DNA from: Chitinophaga niabensis
Lineage (GTDB): Bacteria; Bacteroidota; Bacteroidia; Chitinophagales; Chitinophagaceae
NCBI RefSeq assembly: GCF_900129465.1
Contig: NZ_FSRA01000001.1
Span: forward strand, 186,001 to 250,000
Length of the DNA stretch: 64,000 nucleotides
Reading direction: 5' to 3'
Position numbers and translations under genes: made by a program. Under the pieces are notes generated by a model, which saw only the letters and a program-made list of their open reading frames with translations, made no database searches and was not told the origin of the DNA. Below are positions 26,237 through 33,868 of the stretch, one piece after another. Each line of letters begins with the position of its first letter. Position 1 is the stretch's first letter.

Positions 26237-26272
26237 AAAAGAGGCGGTATCTGAAATACCGCCTCTTTTTTT
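26237..26272. terminator. Bidirectional terminator between susD and hsp20
   Basis: A 14-bp perfect stem (26237-26250 with 26256-26269) with a 5-nt CTGAA loop is flanked by A-rich and T-rich tracts. It can stop the PUL operon and the convergent hsp20 transcript. Confidence 0.9.
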
Positions 26273-26711
26273 AATTGATAGCAATCTCTTTTGTTGCTTT
26301 CGTTTGCGCTTCGCTTTTGGGAATACTGAGCTTCAATACACCATCTGCGTAGCTGGCGCTGATCGCATCATCCTTTGTATTGTCCGGCAGTCTGAAAGTG
26401 CGGGTGAAAGAACTGTAACTGTATTCTCTCCGGCTGTACTGTTTGTTATTGCCATTTTCAGATGACTCCTGTTTTGATTCCGCATTGATGCTTAATACAT
26501 CGTCATCTACCTTGATCTTGAAATCTTCTTTCTTAAATCCCGGCGCTATCACATCTACGCTGTACTGTTTATCATCTTCGGAAATATTCACAGCCGGTAG
26601 TGACTTTGACTGTCTTCCATTCTCAAAAGGGAAGAAGCTTTCCAGGTTAAAGAAATCACGCCATGGGTCGTATGCTTTCAGACCCTTGTCGGTCCTTTCC
26701 AGATTTTTCAT
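26271..26711 (-). CDS. Hsp20/alpha-crystallin small heat-shock protein
   Basis: The 146-residue protein has a typical alpha-crystallin domain (residues about 40-140): VNISEDDKQYSVDVIAPGFKKEDFKIKVDDDVL, the RREYSYSSFTRTFRLPDN loop, and ADGVLKLSIPK with the terminal LxI-type anchor. It is an ATP-independent chaperone that holds unfolding proteins. It is preceded by an unusually good Shine-Dalgarno sequence (AAAGGAGGTT, + strand 26715-26724), rare in this window, which suggests very strong translation. Confidence 0.95.
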   Translation of the reverse strand: MKNLERTDKGLKAYDPWRDFFNLESFFPFENGRQSKSLPAVNISEDDKQYSVDVIAPGFKKEDFKIKVDDDVLSINAESKQESSENGNNKQYSRREYSYSSFTRTFRLPDNTKDDAISASYADGVLKLSIPKSEAQTKATKEIAIN

Positions 26712-26714
26712 ATG

Positions 26715-26724
26715 AACCTCCTTT
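26715..26724 (-). promoter_or_regulatory. Strong Shine-Dalgarno sequence of hsp20
   Basis: On the minus strand AAAGGAGGTT lies a few nucleotides before the ATG at 26711. Most genes in the window have no recognisable Shine-Dalgarno sequence. Confidence 0.75.
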
Positions 26725-26874
26725 TTTAGAAAATTTACCGGAAAAACCAGGCCAGCGCCATCCTGCCTATCAACTATGATCTAATATGCACGGTATGTAG
26801 AAAAACGTGGAAATAAATTCCTGCTAAAACAGCTGTAGCTGCGGATTGTATTGATATTCAACCACCTGTTTTTC

Positions 26875-26900
26875 TGGCACAATTATTTATATATAGTATG
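26875..26900 (+). promoter_or_regulatory. TGGCAC-type (sigma-54-like) promoter of the TPP leader, copy A
   Basis: TGGCACAATTATTT at 26875-26888 has a perfect -24-like TGGCAC. The -12 element reads TTTA instead of TTGC, so the sigma-54 assignment is uncertain. The expected start near 26900 lies just before the first aptamer helix. The same block recurs at 28138 with few changes. Confidence 0.45.
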
Positions 26901-26905
26901 CAGAA

Positions 26906-26999
26906 GTTTCTTAGTAAGAGGTGGTCTGACACCATGCAGACCTGAGATCATACTCTTAATGACCTGATCTGGATAATACCAGCGTAGGGAACAAGAAAC
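26906..26999 (+). ncRNA. TPP riboswitch aptamer (THI element)
   Basis: The element has the diagnostic CTGAGA (26942-26947) and the highly conserved 3' half starting ACCTGATCTGG at 26962 and running to GGGAA at about 26992. All helices can be drawn: P1 GTTTCTT/AAGAAAC (26906-26912 with 26993-26999), P2 AAGAG/CTCTT (26916-26920 with 26953-26957), P3 GGTCTG/CAGACC (26923-26928 with 26937-26942), and the P5 CTGG/CCAG pair (26969-26972 with 26979-26982). It senses thiamine pyrophosphate. An intrinsic terminator starts 6 nt later, so control by premature termination is likely. No thiamine gene lies downstream; the next gene is a serine hydrolase. Confidence 0.93.
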
Positions 27000-27005
27000 A
27001 TTCAG

Positions 27006-27033
27006 AGGCTCCGGCAATCCCGGAGCCTTTTTT
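27006..27033 (+). terminator. Terminator in the TPP leader
   Basis: A 9-bp perfect stem (27006-27014 with 27020-27028) with a CAATC loop is followed by T6 (27028-27033). It lies between the aptamer and the hydrolase start, the position of an expression platform. No complementary antiterminator arm was found by eye. Confidence 0.85.
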
Positions 27034-27072
27034 ATGCATGCAACCTTTGGAGAAAGGTATCGTCCTTATAAC

Positions 27073-28128
27073 ATGAGATACCTTATACTATTATTGCTGA
27101 TATCCTCTGCTTCATACGGGCAAATGAAGTACTTCTCCGGTAAACAGCTTGATAAATTCCTGAAGGTACAGATGAAGTCCCTGGGCCTGCCCGGGCTCTC
27201 CATTGCCGTGATCAGGAATGGGAAGATTGTTTACCACAGGGCTTTGGGCGTAACCAATACAACTACGCCTGCTAAAGTGGATGAGCAGTCTATCTTTGAA
27301 GCGGCTTCTTTATCCAAGCCTGTTTTTGCTTACCTGGCATTGAAAATGGCAGATAAAGGTTTGCTGGACCTTGATAAGCCCCTGTATCAATATCTCCCTT
27401 TTCCTGAGCTGGAATATGATCAGCGTTATAAACTGATCACAGCCAGGATGGTGCTGGACCATACAACCGGTTTTCCCAACTGGCGCTGGTTTGATCTGGC
27501 GGATCCTGCACGGCAGATCAAACGGGGCGATATGTATATCAAGAAAGATCCCGGGACTTTCACCTATTCAGGAGAAGGTTATCATTACCTGGCTAAAGTA
27601 CTGGCCCATTTGAACCATTTGCCGCTGCATACGCTGGATTCCGTCTTCCGGCAGGAAGTAGCTGTTCCTTTGGGTATGCAGTATGCCTGGTTCACTTATA
27701 ATGATTTTATGGGGCAGCATAAAGTAACAGGGCATAAAGATGGTAAAGTAGAAGGAAGAAGATGGCCGATGGCATTCCCTGATGAAGATTCCACTTCCTT
27801 TGGCGCTGCCGGGAAATTACATACGGAGGCAGTGAGTTATGCACACTTCCTGATAGGATTGATGAACGATGAAACACATGCGGAAATGTTTAAAGCGCAA
27901 ACATCCGTTCCTGAAAACTATAATGAAGGTGTGGTTGCCTGGGGATTAGGCCTGGCTATAAGACCTACAAAGTATGGTATTGCTTATCAGCATGGGGGAA
28001 ACAACGGTAATTTCCAATCCGGCTGCCTGTTCTATAAAGAGAAGAAAAGCGGTTACGTGTTCTTCACAAACTGCAATAAAGGCGATGTGTTTAACGAAAG
28101 ATTGCAGGTGTTTTTAGAGATCTTATAG
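27073..28128 (+). CDS. Secreted serine hydrolase, class C beta-lactamase/DD-peptidase family
   Basis: The 351-residue protein has a signal peptide (MRYLILLLLISSASYGQ) and the penicillin-binding-protein fold motifs: SLSK at residues 79-82 (nucleophile Ser79), a YSG-type motif in TYSGEGYHYL, and HGG in AYQHGGNNGNFQSG near the C-terminus. Such proteins may be beta-lactamases, DD-peptidases or esterases; the sequence does not decide. The ATG at 27073 is chosen because an ATG at 27034 would add 13 non-signal residues directly after the terminator. It is the first gene behind a TPP riboswitch, which is unexpected. Confidence 0.85.
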   Translation: MRYLILLLLISSASYGQMKYFSGKQLDKFLKVQMKSLGLPGLSIAVIRNGKIVYHRALGVTNTTTPAKVDEQSIFEAASLSKPVFAYLALKMADKGLLDLDKPLYQYLPFPELEYDQRYKLITARMVLDHTTGFPNWRWFDLADPARQIKRGDMYIKKDPGTFTYSGEGYHYLAKVLAHLNHLPLHTLDSVFRQEVAVPLGMQYAWFTYNDFMGQHKVTGHKDGKVEGRRWPMAFPDEDSTSFGAAGKLHTEAVSYAHFLIGLMNDETHAEMFKAQTSVPENYNEGVVAWGLGLAIRPTKYGIAYQHGGNNGNFQSGCLFYKEKKSGYVFFTNCNKGDVFNERLQVFLEIL

Positions 28129-28137
28129 TTGTTATTT

Positions 28138-28163
28138 TGGCACAATTATTTCTATATAATTAT
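28138..28163 (+). promoter_or_regulatory. TGGCAC-type (sigma-54-like) promoter, copy B
   Basis: TGGCACAATTATTTCTATATA at 28138 repeats copy A at 26875, and the similarity runs on through CAGAAGTTTCTT. The -12 element reads TTTC rather than TTGC. It begins 9 bp after the hydrolase stop codon. Confidence 0.4.
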
Positions 28164-28251
28164 CAGAAGTTTCTTTGGAAAATGATATGGGTCAAACCAA
28201 CATAAGAAAAAGAGATCTTCAAAGTCTCCGGAATTTCCGGAGACTTTTTTT
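28163..28251 (+). ncRNA. Candidate leader or small RNA behind promoter copy B
   Basis: A transcript from copy B would run about 90 nt to the T-run of the terminator at 28222-28251. It keeps a TTTCTT/AAGAAA pairing in the place of the TPP aptamer P1. It lacks CTGAGA and the conserved 3' aptamer half, so it is not a TPP riboswitch. It may be a small RNA or a decayed leader of the DUF326 gene. Confidence 0.35.
28222..28251 (+). terminator. Terminator before the DUF326 gene
   Basis: A 10-bp perfect stem (28222-28231 with 28237-28246) with a 5-nt AATTT loop runs into T7. It ends transcription from the hydrolase gene and from promoter copy B. Confidence 0.85.
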
Positions 28252-28292
28252 ATGGGCATAGTGTTTGTTTTTTTGAGGTAAAAGCATACGTT

Positions 28293-28625
28293 ATGAGTTA
28301 CCATCAATATGAAGCATGCATAAATGCCTGTTTAAGATGTGCCGCCATTTGTAATCATTGTGCCACCGCCTGCCTGGAAGAAGATGATCCTAAAATGATG
28401 GTGGCATGCATCCAGCTGGATATGGAATGCGCTGCCATTTGTTATGCCACAGCGCAGGTGTTGAGCCTGGGTGGTTCCCAATCTACAATGCTGGCTGCTA
28501 TCTGTGGAGACATTTGTGAAACATGCGCAGATGAATGCAGCAGGCATGATAATGATCATTGCAGGGAATGTGCTGCTTTTTGCAGGGAGTGTTTAAAAGA
28601 ATGCAGGGCCATCAGGAACCGTTAA
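28293..28625 (+). CDS. DUF326/Csp-like Cys-rich four-helix copper-binding protein
   Basis: The 110-residue protein contains 18 cysteines spaced along predicted helices (EACINACLRCAAICNHC, ECAAICYATA, CETCADECS, HCRECAAFCREC), the pattern of cytosolic Csp copper-storage proteins that fill a four-helix bundle with Cu(I). No signal peptide is seen, so storage or detoxification in the cytoplasm is likely. It follows the duplicated TGGCAC promoter and terminator. No copper exporter or CueR-like regulator lies nearby. Confidence 0.85.
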   Translation: MSYHQYEACINACLRCAAICNHCATACLEEDDPKMMVACIQLDMECAAICYATAQVLSLGGSQSTMLAAICGDICETCADECSRHDNDHCRECAAFCRECLKECRAIRNR

Positions 28626-28745
28626 ATGGAACTTGCAGACATCATCATTGAAAAGATCAGGAAAGAGGAGCATGAAATAAAAGATAAAGGGCAACCTGCT
28701 GCAAAAATGTACATATCTGTTAATAAAATGAGTTTAGTATCTTAG
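28626..28745 (+). pseudogene. Possible remnant of a class I methyltransferase gene
   Basis: A 39-codon frame starting MELADIIIEKIRKEE begins directly after the DUF326 stop. The opening resembles, from memory, the N-terminus of MidA-type SAM-dependent methyltransferases, but the frame then turns into low-information sequence and stops. It may be a truncated gene end, or a chance frame. Confidence 0.25.
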
Positions 28746-28766
28746 CTGCCAATTGCTTACGCCCAC

Positions 28767-29300
28767 ATGGCAAAACCTGACTTAGAACTATGGCAGCAGA
28801 TACGCTCGGATGACCTGGAGGCATTCGGTGAACTATATGAACGGCATTGGGAAATGTTGTTCGAAGCTGCCTATCGCAGGCTGTATGATAAAGATGCTGC
28901 CAAGGATATTGTGCAGGAGGTGTTCATCTACTGCTGGCAGAAAAGAGACCAGATCCATATTACGGACTCCGTTGCCGGCTATTTAAGTACGGCCGTACGA
29001 TTCAAAGTACTCAACCACCTTAAGTCGGAAAATACCCGCCTGAAGTATGAACAGCAGGCCGGAGCAGTATTGCCGCAGGTGACGCATATCCCCAACCAGG
29101 ACCTCCATAACAGTTACCACCGTGAGCTGGAAAAACTACCCCCTAAAATGCGGGAGGTATTTATGGACAGCCGGGAAAGCGGACTGTCTATTTCCGAGAT
29201 CGCGGAAAAACGCGCTTTATCTCCACAAACAGTTAAGAATCAACTATCCGGCGCCTTAAAGAAACTACGGGAAGGCCTGGGGAATTTCTTCATGGAATAA
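28767..29300 (+). CDS. ECF RNA polymerase sigma factor (Bacteroidota FecI-like type)
   Basis: The 177-residue protein shows region 2 (LYERHWEMLFEAAYRRLYDKDAAKDIVQEVFIYCW) and region 4 (LPPKMREVFMDSRESGLSISEIAEKRALSPQTVKNQLSGAL). It heads a second sigma/FecR/TonB-receptor operon, 62 bp before the anti-sigma gene. The receptor of this operon is not followed by SusD but by a DUF4249 lipoprotein, so the cargo is more likely a siderophore or small molecule than a glycan. Confidence 0.93.
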   Translation: MAKPDLELWQQIRSDDLEAFGELYERHWEMLFEAAYRRLYDKDAAKDIVQEVFIYCWQKRDQIHITDSVAGYLSTAVRFKVLNHLKSENTRLKYEQQAGAVLPQVTHIPNQDLHNSYHRELEKLPPKMREVFMDSRESGLSISEIAEKRALSPQTVKNQLSGALKKLREGLGNFFME

Positions 29301-29361
29301 TTTTTTTCAACCGGCATAGTACCACTGCTGGTTGAGTATTGTCTATTAAACGTAACAGCAC

Positions 29362-30297
29362 ATGAACAAGCCGGAAGAGCATATCATTCAATCTTTGCTG
29401 GAAAAGCATGCACTGGGTATCTGTACCCCGGAAGAGATTGCCGTATTGCATGAATGGTATGATGCTTTCCCTGATAAAGGCCCTGCCTTTGCAGACGAAG
29501 AGGAAAAGAAGTATTGGAAGAACGATATAAAGACTGCTGTGATGGATAACATCCAGCCCTGGAAAGTGAGGAAGATCAATTGGTGGCAGATAGCTGCCGC
29601 CGCGGTAGTGGTTGTAGCTGTAGCTACTTTTCTGCTGAAACCCTGGGAGCCGGAATACATTGGTGTAATGGCACCAAAGGGAAAAGGCGTGATGAGGATT
29701 GAACTGCCGGACAATTCCATCGTGTGGTTGCAGGCAGGCTCTACCCTACGTTACGAAGGCCGGCATGTGGAATTGATCGATGGGATAGCAGGCTTCTCTG
29801 TAGTACAGAATAGTGATGAACCTTTTACAGTGCGTACTGTTTCCGGGCTGAATGTAAAGGTATTGGGCACTGAGTTCACCGTAAAAGCATTGAAGGAGTT
29901 GCCGGATGTGAAGGTGTATGTGGAATCAGGGGCAGTGCAGATCTCAGACAGCAGCAATGCAAATATTGCAGTGTTAAAAACGGACCAGCAGATCGTATAT
30001 AATATTGCCACGCATCAGTTTATACAGGATAGTGTGCATGCTGCTGAAGAGGCCAGGTGGAAAACGGGAGAATATACATTGGATAATGCTCCTTTTGCAG
30101 AACTGGCCAGGATATTAAAGGACCAGTTCGATACAGAGATCAGGTATAATGAAAGGATAATGGCGCCTTATCGTTTCAATATCAGGATTACACCCGTTTC
30201 AACGTTGCCGCAGATCCTGGATATGCTGCACGAGATCAGCGGAGTGAACTATACCATTAACGGAAATCATGTTATCATTACAGGCGTAAGCCAATAA
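29362..30297 (+). CDS. FecR-family anti-sigma factor
   Basis: The 311-residue protein has the N-terminal sigma-binding segment (EEHIIQSLLEKHALGICTPEEIAVLHEWYD), a membrane helix around residues 74-92 (WWQIAAAAVVVVAVATFLL), the FecR domain (APKGKGVMRIELPDNSIVWLQAGSTLRY) and a C-terminal DUF4974 domain. It ends 3 bp before the TonB receptor gene and would couple that receptor to the upstream sigma factor. Confidence 0.93.
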   Translation: MNKPEEHIIQSLLEKHALGICTPEEIAVLHEWYDAFPDKGPAFADEEEKKYWKNDIKTAVMDNIQPWKVRKINWWQIAAAAVVVVAVATFLLKPWEPEYIGVMAPKGKGVMRIELPDNSIVWLQAGSTLRYEGRHVELIDGIAGFSVVQNSDEPFTVRTVSGLNVKVLGTEFTVKALKELPDVKVYVESGAVQISDSSNANIAVLKTDQQIVYNIATHQFIQDSVHAAEEARWKTGEYTLDNAPFAELARILKDQFDTEIRYNERIMAPYRFNIRITPVSTLPQILDMLHEISGVNYTINGNHVIITGVSQ

Positions 30298-30300
30298 CCT

Positions 30301-32979
30301 ATGTACTTTATGGATTGCATAACGAACCGGCATGCCGGTAAGGGGAAAGTATTGTCACGATCATTTAACCTAAGCATGTTGCTGTGTCTCTTTCTGAGCT
30401 GGCACACTACTCAGGCGCAGGATAACAATCCCCGCCTGAGTATTAACATCCCTGCCACTACATTGGATGTGGCACTGCGCATGCTTGAACAGCAAAGCAA
30501 AGTGCCGCTTTCCTATGAGAACACCCGTGTGCGGAATATACCTGTAAAGGCCCGCCATTATACAGGTACGCCACTGGAAACAATTTTAAAAGAGCTACTG
30601 GAAGAAACGAAGATGACCTTCCTGAAAAAGAACGGTAACATACTTATTGTACCAAGACCAAGGCAGCCTGGTACACTCAGCGGGTATGTGGAAGATCAGG
30701 CCTCCGGAGAAAGATTGATCGGGGTATCATTAGCAGTACCGGAATATCAGGCTGGTACTACTACCAACAGCTTTGGTTTTTTCAGTATCACTATTCCTGC
30801 GGATAGTATCCGGATCAGGCTTTCTTATATCGGTTATCAGCGTGTGGATACCATGATCCTGCTGAGTGCAGATACCCGCCTGAATTTTAAGTTAGTGCCT
30901 GACAGGAGATTGCTGGATGTGGTAACGGTACGTGCTGCCAGGGAAGAGCGCATACAGGAAACTTCCCAGATGAGTATGATCAATCTGCCTGCAAGCCAGA
31001 TTGCGGCGATGCCCCGTTTTTTCGGAGAGGCCGACCTGTTGAAAACATTACAGTTATTACCGGGTGTAAAACAAGGTGCAGAAGGTACCAGTGCAATACT
31101 GGTGCGTGGTGGTACACCTGATCAGAACCTGATCCTGCTGGATGGTGCGCCTTTGTATAATCCTTCACATCTGCTGGGTATATTTTCTACTTTCAATACC
31201 AGTGCACTGAAAGATGTTACTTTATATAAAGGCGCATTTCCTGCGAGGTATGGTGGCCGGCTTTCTTCCGTAGTAGATGTATCTACAAAGGACGGAGACA
31301 TGCGTGAGCTGCATGGTGATGTTTCTATTGGCCTGCTGGCTTCGCAGGTAACAGTGGAAGGGCCTGTTAAAAAAGACAAAACATCCTTCATTATTTCCGG
31401 GCGCCGCACTTATTCAGACCTAATTGCCAAGCCCTTTATAAAGAACAGCTATGACAGGGAGATCGATAAGTTCGTCATGTATTTTTATGATATAAATGCC
31501 AAAGTGCAGCATGTGATTTCTGATAAAGACAGGTTGTTCTTTAGTTTATATCATGGCCGGGATAAAATGCGGGTGTCAGAAAAATTAGAGGTGAAGACCC
31601 CTGATAACTATCGCAGCGCATCAGATCTGCTGATACAATGGGGGAATACTACAGGCACCGTTCGCTGGAACCACGTTTTCTCCAAGAACCTTTTTGCGAA
31701 TACGATGCTGCTGGGCTCCCGCTATCAGTTTAAAACAAACACTTATAATGAGAACCTCTACCAGGGAGAATTTATTGCAGACAAACTGCAGCTGAATTCC
31801 GGTATCCAGGATTATGGTGCCAAGATAGACTTCGATTACAGACCACGCCCTGCACATTCTATACGGATGGGATCGTCTTATATGTTCCGTGTATTTACAC
31901 CCGGCACCATCCGGAAAAGGCAAACGGAAAACGGAACAGTGATCCTGGATTCGCTCAGTGATAACCGCAACATACATGGCTCTGAAATAGACCTGTATGC
32001 AGAAGATGACTGGACCATTCATAAGAAATTCAAAGTGAATGCCGGGCTGCATTGGAGTGCATTTCTCGTGCAGGGACGTTTCTATAATTCATTGCAACCC
32101 AGGATAAGCATGCGCTACCTCTTACCTGGCGACTGGGGCCTGAAAGCTTCCTATACGAGAATGACCCAATACATCCACCTGCTGGCGAATAACTCTATTA
32201 CATTACCAACAGACCTCTGGGTGCCAGCCACAAAAAAGATCTTACCCCAGCAGGCAGATCAATATGCGATAGGTATAGCACGGAATGTTTTTCGTAACAA
32301 ATTTGAGTTCTCTGTTGAAGGGTATTACAAGCGCATGCAGAACGTGATAGAGTATAAAGAAGGAGCGGATTACGTTACCAGCAGCAGGAATGAAACCTGG
32401 CAGGACCAGGTGACCAATGGAACAGCAGAAGCTTATGGCCTGGAAGTATTACTGCAAAAGAAAACCGGGCGTTTCACCGGATGGATGGCATATACCTGGG
32501 CATGGTCCTACCGTATTTTGCCTGAAGTGAATTTCGGCAAAAAGTTTCCTTATAAATATGATCGCCGCCATGATCTGCATCTCGTAGGGATGTACAAACT
32601 GCGGAAGAATATTGAGCTAACAGGTGTATGGACCTACCAAAGTGCACAACCTTTTACTGTACCACTGGCAGAATATGAAATAGTACAGGACCCGGTACGT
32701 TATGCTAACTGGTATACCTCCAACAACAGCATTGAATATGTGAACGGCAGAAATAACGTTCGCATTGCCTCTTATCACCGGTTGGACCTGGGTGTTAATT
32801 TTATCCGCCACAAACGGAATGGTAACATCCGTACCTGGAATGTAAGCATTTTGAATGCCTATAACCGGAAGAATGCCTTTTTCTATATGCTGGATATTGC
32901 TCAGGGTGGGGAAGCACAGCTAACAGGTACAACACTTCTTCCCATTATGCCCAGCTTTTCATATAACTTAAAATTCTAA
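30301..32979 (+). CDS. TonB-dependent transducer with STN and carboxypeptidase-like domains
   Basis: The 892-residue protein has an N-terminal signal region (cleavage near TQAQDN), an STN domain (about 45-115; LSINIPATTLDVALRMLEQQSKVPLSYEN), a carboxypeptidase-like domain (about 125-200; GYVEDQASGERLIGVSLAV), a plug (GEADLLKTLQLLPGVKQGAEGTSAILVRGG) and a beta barrel. The STN domain signals to FecR. The plug motif resembles a widespread Bacteroidota receptor branch that pairs with DUF4249 lipoproteins. ATG at 30310 is an alternative start. Confidence 0.93.
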   Translation: MYFMDCITNRHAGKGKVLSRSFNLSMLLCLFLSWHTTQAQDNNPRLSINIPATTLDVALRMLEQQSKVPLSYENTRVRNIPVKARHYTGTPLETILKELLEETKMTFLKKNGNILIVPRPRQPGTLSGYVEDQASGERLIGVSLAVPEYQAGTTTNSFGFFSITIPADSIRIRLSYIGYQRVDTMILLSADTRLNFKLVPDRRLLDVVTVRAAREERIQETSQMSMINLPASQIAAMPRFFGEADLLKTLQLLPGVKQGAEGTSAILVRGGTPDQNLILLDGAPLYNPSHLLGIFSTFNTSALKDVTLYKGAFPARYGGRLSSVVDVSTKDGDMRELHGDVSIGLLASQVTVEGPVKKDKTSFIISGRRTYSDLIAKPFIKNSYDREIDKFVMYFYDINAKVQHVISDKDRLFFSLYHGRDKMRVSEKLEVKTPDNYRSASDLLIQWGNTTGTVRWNHVFSKNLFANTMLLGSRYQFKTNTYNENLYQGEFIADKLQLNSGIQDYGAKIDFDYRPRPAHSIRMGSSYMFRVFTPGTIRKRQTENGTVILDSLSDNRNIHGSEIDLYAEDDWTIHKKFKVNAGLHWSAFLVQGRFYNSLQPRISMRYLLPGDWGLKASYTRMTQYIHLLANNSITLPTDLWVPATKKILPQQADQYAIGIARNVFRNKFEFSVEGYYKRMQNVIEYKEGADYVTSSRNETWQDQVTNGTAEAYGLEVLLQKKTGRFTGWMAYTWAWSYRILPEVNFGKKFPYKYDRRHDLHLVGMYKLRKNIELTGVWTYQSAQPFTVPLAEYEIVQDPVRYANWYTSNNSIEYVNGRNNVRIASYHRLDLGVNFIRHKRNGNIRTWNVSILNAYNRKNAFFYMLDIAQGGEAQLTGTTLLPIMPSFSYNLKF

Positions 32980-32981
32980 AC

Positions 32982-33866
32982 ATGCGTTACTTACACTATA
33001 TACTTTTACTGTGCATGGCCACCTGCTTTTGGGCCTGCGAAACAGAGGTGGTTGTTAAAATTCCTTCTGAAGCCAATAAACCCGTGATCAATGTACTGAT
33101 GAATAAAGACAGCATCATTTATGTAAGGCTCACTTTGTCCGGCACGGTCGCGTATAGCAACACGTTTCATGATATCACAAATGCGACAGTGCAGTTATTC
33201 GATAATGGCCAGTTAAAGGAAACATTAACACTGCGCAAGGTAGGCTTGTACAACTATTTTTGCAGTACTACCAAAATGGAGGCAGGGCATACTTATAAAG
33301 TAAGGGCTGATGTAGACCATCTGGATGTGGCTGAAGGTACCGATGTGGTGCCGGACAGTGTTGTGATCGGAGAGCTGAAACGCATTGAAGTGCCAATTAA
33401 TGCTGTAGATATGGACAACAAAGTGATATTACAACTGCATGATAAAGCAGGAGAAAGGAACTATTACAGGATACGCATTTTTGGCGCTTTCGTTGGAGCT
33501 GCCTGGCCGGATACTACCCCCATTATCACGAAATATGGCCGTCCTGCTTCTATTAAATCAGATGATCTTTCATTTGAGCTTTTTGATGAGGGTGAAAATG
33601 AAGCGATCTTTATGGACGATAAGTTATTTGATGGCAGAAGCCCCCGTTTTGTGTTTAACCTGGAAAGTAAGTCTCAGATACAATATCTTATTGTGGAAGT
33701 AAGCAGCTTAAGCTATGATAGTTACCGGTATCTGAAAACATCTTACCTGGCGGTGCGAAAAGTAGATAATCCCCTCACGGAGAAAGTACTGGTGTTTAAC
33801 AACATTAAGAACGGTTTGGGAGTGGTAGGCGGTATAGCCCAGAGAGAATATATACTGCCGAGATAA
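32982..33866 (+). CDS. DUF4249-family lipoprotein
   Basis: The 294-residue protein has a lipobox Cys in MATCFWACETEVVVKIP (near residue 19) and the beta-sandwich look of DUF4249 (KPVINVLMNKDSIIYVRLTLSGTV at the start of the mature protein). The family sits next to TonB receptors and may serve as the surface-exposed partner in the way SusD does; this is inference. It starts 2 bp after the receptor gene and ends 2 bp before the convergent mscS gene. Confidence 0.85.
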   Translation: MRYLHYILLLCMATCFWACETEVVVKIPSEANKPVINVLMNKDSIIYVRLTLSGTVAYSNTFHDITNATVQLFDNGQLKETLTLRKVGLYNYFCSTTKMEAGHTYKVRADVDHLDVAEGTDVVPDSVVIGELKRIEVPINAVDMDNKVILQLHDKAGERNYYRIRIFGAFVGAAWPDTTPIITKYGRPASIKSDDLSFELFDEGENEAIFMDDKLFDGRSPRFVFNLESKSQIQYLIVEVSSLSYDSYRYLKTSYLAVRKVDNPLTEKVLVFNNIKNGLGVVGGIAQREYILPR

Positions 33867-33868
33867 TG

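Larger units (their letters stand above)
26712..27072. other. Regulatory interval between hsp20 and the serine hydrolase
   Basis: The left part holds the hsp20 Shine-Dalgarno sequence and upstream region. The right part holds, in order on the plus strand, a TGGCAC-type promoter element, a TPP aptamer and an intrinsic terminator. The remainder up to 27072 is a short leader. Confidence 0.8.

Noticed and set aside
26875..26900. Firm assignment as a sigma-54 promoter
   Set aside because: TGGCAC fits the -24 element, but the invariant GC of the -12 element is replaced (TTTA and TTTC), so only a tentative label is given.
26999..27033. Antiterminator arm in the TPP leader
   Set aside because: No upstream sequence clearly complementary to the terminator's left arm was found by eye, so the mechanism stays open.
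28137..28158. E. coli-type promoter with TTGGCA and TATAAT in copy B
   Set aside because: The spacing is about 12 nt instead of 17, so a housekeeping sigma-70 reading is unlikely.
28163..28221. A second TPP riboswitch in copy B
   Set aside because: Only the P1-like pairing is shared. CTGAGA and the conserved 3' aptamer half are missing.
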